In this document: one piece after another, positions 61,347 to 64,000 of the stretch
Position numbering within the stretch: position 1 is the stretch's first letter
Layout: each line of letters opens with the position of its first letter
DNA from: Pseudomonas akapageensis
GTDB lineage: Bacteria > Pseudomonadota > Gammaproteobacteria > Pseudomonadales > Pseudomonadaceae
Assembly (NCBI RefSeq): GCF_011355085.1
Contig: NZ_VXCP01000018.1
Span: 1-64,000 of the forward strand
Direction of reading: 5' to 3'
Length of the DNA: 64,000 nucleotides
Translations under genes and position numbers: made by a program
The notes under the pieces: generated by a model
Databases searched by the model: none
Told to the model about the DNA's origin: nothing
What the model saw: only the letters and a program-made list of their open reading frames with translations

Positions 61347-61586
61347 GAGCAGGTTTGACTGTCAGGATCGGGACGAAAATCGCGTTTCTACGCAAATTTT
61401 TGGTCTGCTGATCAACCAAGCGCCGACAGATTTTACGTAGCAACGCAGTCTTCAGAGCCCACGACTCCCCTTGTCATGAAATGAAAATTCGCTGTCGTGC
61501 GATGAAAGGTGGCCGCATCCGCTGCACTTTAGAGTCGGTGGCAAAAACCACAAACGGGCCCAGCACCCGGAAACACGAGAGCCACC

Positions 61587-63380
61587 ATGAGCAGATCCAC
61601 CCGAACGAGCGAGACCGCTACCCCCACCCAGCGCGCCCCGGCGACCGGCCGCAAGCGTCGCGCTCGCAAGGATGGCGATCTCCCGGACAACACCCAGCAA
61701 CAAGAGTTGATCGGCACGGCTGCCAACCAGACCCTGGCAGGCAATCCGCTGGTCAGCGTGCGCGCGGCGGACCTGGCCAGCTCGGCCGGTTACCTGCTCA
61801 AGGCCGTGGGCAAGTCGCCGCTCAAGGCTGGCGCTCATCTGGGTGGCTACCTGAAGGAGCTGCGCGGCATCGTCGGCGGCAACTCCAGCATCGCGCCGGA
61901 CCCGAAGGACAAGCGCTTCGCCGATCCAGCCTGGCAATCCAACGCCTTCCTGCGCGCGCTGCTGCAGAGCTACCTGGCCGGCCAGAGTGAGCTGACCCGC
62001 TTCATCGAATCCACCGACCTTGCCCCGCTGGAAAAGAGCCGAGCCCGGTTCGTGGCAGCGCTGCTGGCCGATGCAGTGGCACCGAGCAACTCGCCACTGA
62101 CCAATCCGGCGGCGCTGCGCAAGCTGGTGGACACCGGTGGCATGAGCCTGGCCAGGGGCTTCCGTCAATTCGGCCAGGATATGCTGAACAACCGTGGCCT
62201 CCCGAGACAGGTCGACAGCACGCCGTTCAAGGTCGGGGAAAACATCGCCACGGCCAAGGGCCAAGTGGTGTTTCGCAACGAGATGTTCGAGCTGCTGCAG
62301 TTCGCGCCCACCACCGAAAATGTCTATGCCCGGCCCTTGGTGATGTCGCCGCCGCAAATCAACAAGTACTACGCCATCGACCTGGCGCCGGAGAAAAGCC
62401 TGATCAAATGGATCCAGGACAGCGGCGTGAACCTCTTCGTCATCAGCTGGCGCAATCCCACCAGCGAGCACCGCGACTGGGGCTTGTCCGATTACGCGCT
62501 ATGCCTCGACCAGGCTGTGGACGTGGCGCGCAGGATCACCGGTAGCCCGGATGTGAACATGTGGGGCTCCTGCTCGGGCGGCATCACCCTGGCGGCCTAC
62601 CTGGGCTGGCTGGCGGCCCGTGGCGAAGGCCACAAGGTGGCCAACACCAGCTGGGCCGTGTGCGTGCTCGACATGCCCTCGGCGCTGGACGACACTACCC
62701 TGGGGCTGTTCACCACCCCGTCCGCCCTGCGCGCGGCCAAGGCCAGCTCCCGGCGCAAGGGCGTGCTGAGCGGCCAGGGCATGGCCCGCATGTTCGCCTG
62801 GATGCGCCCCAACGACCTGATCTGGAACTACTGGGTCAACAACTACCTGCTGGGCAACAAGCCGCCGGCCTTCGATATCCTGGCCTGGAACAACGACACC
62901 ACGCGGCTACCCGCCCAACTGCACGCGGACTACCTCGACCTGGTCCAGCAAAACCCCTACAGCAACCCGGGCACCCTGGAGATTGCCGGCGAATCGATCG
63001 ACATGACCCAGGTGCAGGTGGGTGCCTATGTGATTGGTGGCACCACCGACCACATCACCCCTTGGCAGGGCTGCTACGGCACCGCCCGGCTGTTTGGCGA
63101 GGACACAACCTACGTGCTGTCCAACGCCGGCCACCTGCAGAGCCTGGTGAACCCGCCGGGCAACCCGAAATCGTTCTACTACGCGGCGCCTGCCGCCGCC
63201 GAGACTCCGGAAGCCTGGCTGCAGAACGCCGGCGAGCGCCAGCAAGGCAGCTGGTGGCCGCATTGGCGCGAATGGATCGGGCAGCGCTCGGGCGACAGCC
63301 TGCCGGCGCCGAAGAAGCTCGGCTCGCGCAAGTACCCGCCCCTCTGCCCCGCACCTGGCACCTATGTCATGGAGCGTTGA
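61587..63380 (+). CDS. phaC: Class II-like polyhydroxyalkanoate synthase (orphan)
   Basis: 597 residues, longer than the usual 560 of PhaC1/PhaC2. Core features are the lipase-like box WGSCSGGITLAAY with nucleophile Cys near residue 328, catalytic Asp in GGTTDHITPW and His in LSNAGHLQSLVNPPGNPK. NPLVSVRAADLASSAGYLLKAVG near the N-terminus matches class II (medium-chain) synthases. A 40-residue basic, disordered N-terminus (TGRKRRARKDGD) is extra. No phaZ, phaD, phaF or phaI gene is nearby, so it is an additional stand-alone synthase. Confidence 0.92.
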   Translation: MSRSTRTSETATPTQRAPATGRKRRARKDGDLPDNTQQQELIGTAANQTLAGNPLVSVRAADLASSAGYLLKAVGKSPLKAGAHLGGYLKELRGIVGGNSSIAPDPKDKRFADPAWQSNAFLRALLQSYLAGQSELTRFIESTDLAPLEKSRARFVAALLADAVAPSNSPLTNPAALRKLVDTGGMSLARGFRQFGQDMLNNRGLPRQVDSTPFKVGENIATAKGQVVFRNEMFELLQFAPTTENVYARPLVMSPPQINKYYAIDLAPEKSLIKWIQDSGVNLFVISWRNPTSEHRDWGLSDYALCLDQAVDVARRITGSPDVNMWGSCSGGITLAAYLGWLAARGEGHKVANTSWAVCVLDMPSALDDTTLGLFTTPSALRAAKASSRRKGVLSGQGMARMFAWMRPNDLIWNYWVNNYLLGNKPPAFDILAWNNDTTRLPAQLHADYLDLVQQNPYSNPGTLEIAGESIDMTQVQVGAYVIGGTTDHITPWQGCYGTARLFGEDTTYVLSNAGHLQSLVNPPGNPKSFYYAAPAAAETPEAWLQNAGERQQGSWWPHWREWIGQRSGDSLPAPKKLGSRKYPPLCPAPGTYVMER

Positions 63381-63432
63381 GGCTGCCATCTCTTCCTCGA
63401 ACTGAACCCCATGCTAGCCGTGGGTTTCAGCG

Positions 63433-64000
63433 TCAATCCGCAAGGACCATGGCGAAGTAACCAAAGACCGTCAACAGGATTCCCGAGACGGCAAAGGCTA
63501 CGGGAAAACCGACCCACGGCACGTTGCTGCCGATCTCTGTCGCGGCCTCCTGACACGGCCCGGAATGACTACGAGCGCCGGCCATTCCGCCCATCAGCAC
63601 CGCCGGATTGATCTTCATCAAGTGATAGCCAACCACCCAGACGGCGAAAGGCGGCAGCATGCAGGCGACGAAGCCCACCAGGAATATCTGCACGGCGAGC
63701 GTTCCGGTCAGTTGGGCCAAAAGGGTGGCACCGGCGTTGATCCCGACAATCGCAACGAACACCAGCAGGCCCATGTCCTCAAGGATGTTACGCGCTGCGT
63801 TAGGTGTGTTGCCGAAGAAGCGCAGTCGCGAGGAAAGTGACGAGACGATGATGCCCGACACCATCAGGCCGCCAGCACTACCCAGGCCGACAGAAGCGCC
63901 AAAGGCGGGGAACTGGATCAGACCGATCAGCAGTCCCAGGGTCATTCCGACAAACAGCGTTAATAAATCGGTCAAGCTGCTTGGCCGGGCGATGACACCA
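63433..64000 (-). CDS. AspT/YidE-type aspartate-alanine exchanger family transporter (5' end beyond window)
   Basis: The C-terminal 189 or so residues of a membrane exchanger. The frame is open to the window edge (GVIARPSSLTDLLTLFVGMT), so the TTG at 63975 is not the true start. Features of the AAE family are TLFVGMTLGLLIGLIQFP, GLGSAGGLMVSGIIV, LEDMGLLVFVAIVGINAG and the closing ATEIGSNVPWVGFPVAFAV. It would exchange or export small carboxylates or amino acids. Confidence 0.85.
   Translation of the reverse strand, partial: GVIARPSSLTDLLTLFVGMTLGLLIGLIQFPAFGASVGLGSAGGLMVSGIIVSSLSSRLRFFGNTPNAARNILEDMGLLVFVAIVGINAGATLLAQLTGTLAVQIFLVGFVACMLPPFAVWVVGYHLMKINPAVLMGGMAGARSHSGPCQEAATEIGSNVPWVGFPVAFAVSGILLTVFGYFAMVLAD

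Noticed and set aside
61452..62471. 339-codon minus-strand frame opposite the PHA synthase
   Set aside because: Antisense shadow; the plus strand contains the PhaC lipase box and catalytic residues.

Overview
The window looks like a chromosomal segment of a fluorescent-group Pseudomonas (gamma-proteobacteria). The signs are high GC, Pseudomonas-type REP/REPIN repeats built on GTGGGAGCTGGCTTGCCAGC, a yccA/tRNA-Ser(UGA)/tusDCBE neighbourhood, a GntR-gntK-gntP gluconate locus, a dhcAB-type CoA-transferase locus and a lexA2-imuA-imuB-dnaE2 mutasome locus. All identifications come from reading the sequence; no database search was run.

Layout. 0-4.2 kb: amino-acid ABC transporter plus M20 amidohydrolase, with a divergent LysR gene and a clear palindromic operator. 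4.3-10.4 kb: tRNA-Ser, yccA, an NCS2 nucleobase permease, the tusDCBE-ybiB run (2-thiouridine tRNA modification) and a glutathionyl-hydroquinone reductase. 10.5-21.3 kb: PAS-PAS soluble chemoreceptor, aldo/keto reductase, gluconate regulon (gntR, gntK, gntP with two near-identical operators), iron-type alcohol dehydrogenase, DHA2 exporter, and ilvA preceded by what reads as a complete Ile-codon attenuator. 21.6-29.7 kb: LysE exporter, AraC regulator divergent from an outer-membrane protein/Tat flavoprotein/cytochrome c/NTF2-like operon, a REC-TPR response regulator with a soluble kinase, and a chorismate mutase. 29.8-34.6 kb: AtoE transporter, CoA transferase dhcB-dhcA, LysR, aldo/keto reductase.

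34.6-44.9 kb is the most unusual part. The SOS mutasome operon (lexA2-imuA-imuB-dnaE2) is split by a cassette of about 4.5 kb between imuA and imuB. The cassette carries an S-type pyocin-like bacteriocin with a downstream immunity candidate and an Xre-ImmA/IrrE metallopeptidase plus PIN-like gene pair. Three copies of the lexA2 promoter segment (LexA box GAGTACATTTGTACTC or a decayed version) mark the module edges. A 5' lexA2/3' imuA hybrid mini-ORF still sits just before imuB. The bacteriocin gene has a one-base expansion in a G run that puts its last 60 or so residues, including the likely nuclease motif, out of frame.

45-48.6 kb holds small secreted proteins and a DUF1329 gene whose usual DUF1302 partner survives only as a C-terminal stub. 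48.76-57.9 kb looks like an inserted catabolic island (FAH hydrolase, two SDRs, HD-domain oxygenase candidate, MFS, BKACE-like enzyme, TauD-like dioxygenase, quinone oxidoreductase, AraC regulator). Two copies of a 21-bp-phased direct-repeat operator link the regulator to two promoters. 57.9-64 kb: phosphodiesterase-type lipoprotein, exported 2H phosphoesterase, lytic transglycosylase, small membrane protein, an orphan class II PHA synthase and a partial AspT-type transporter. The first 100 or so bases encode a poorly conserved permease start and may be low-quality contig end.
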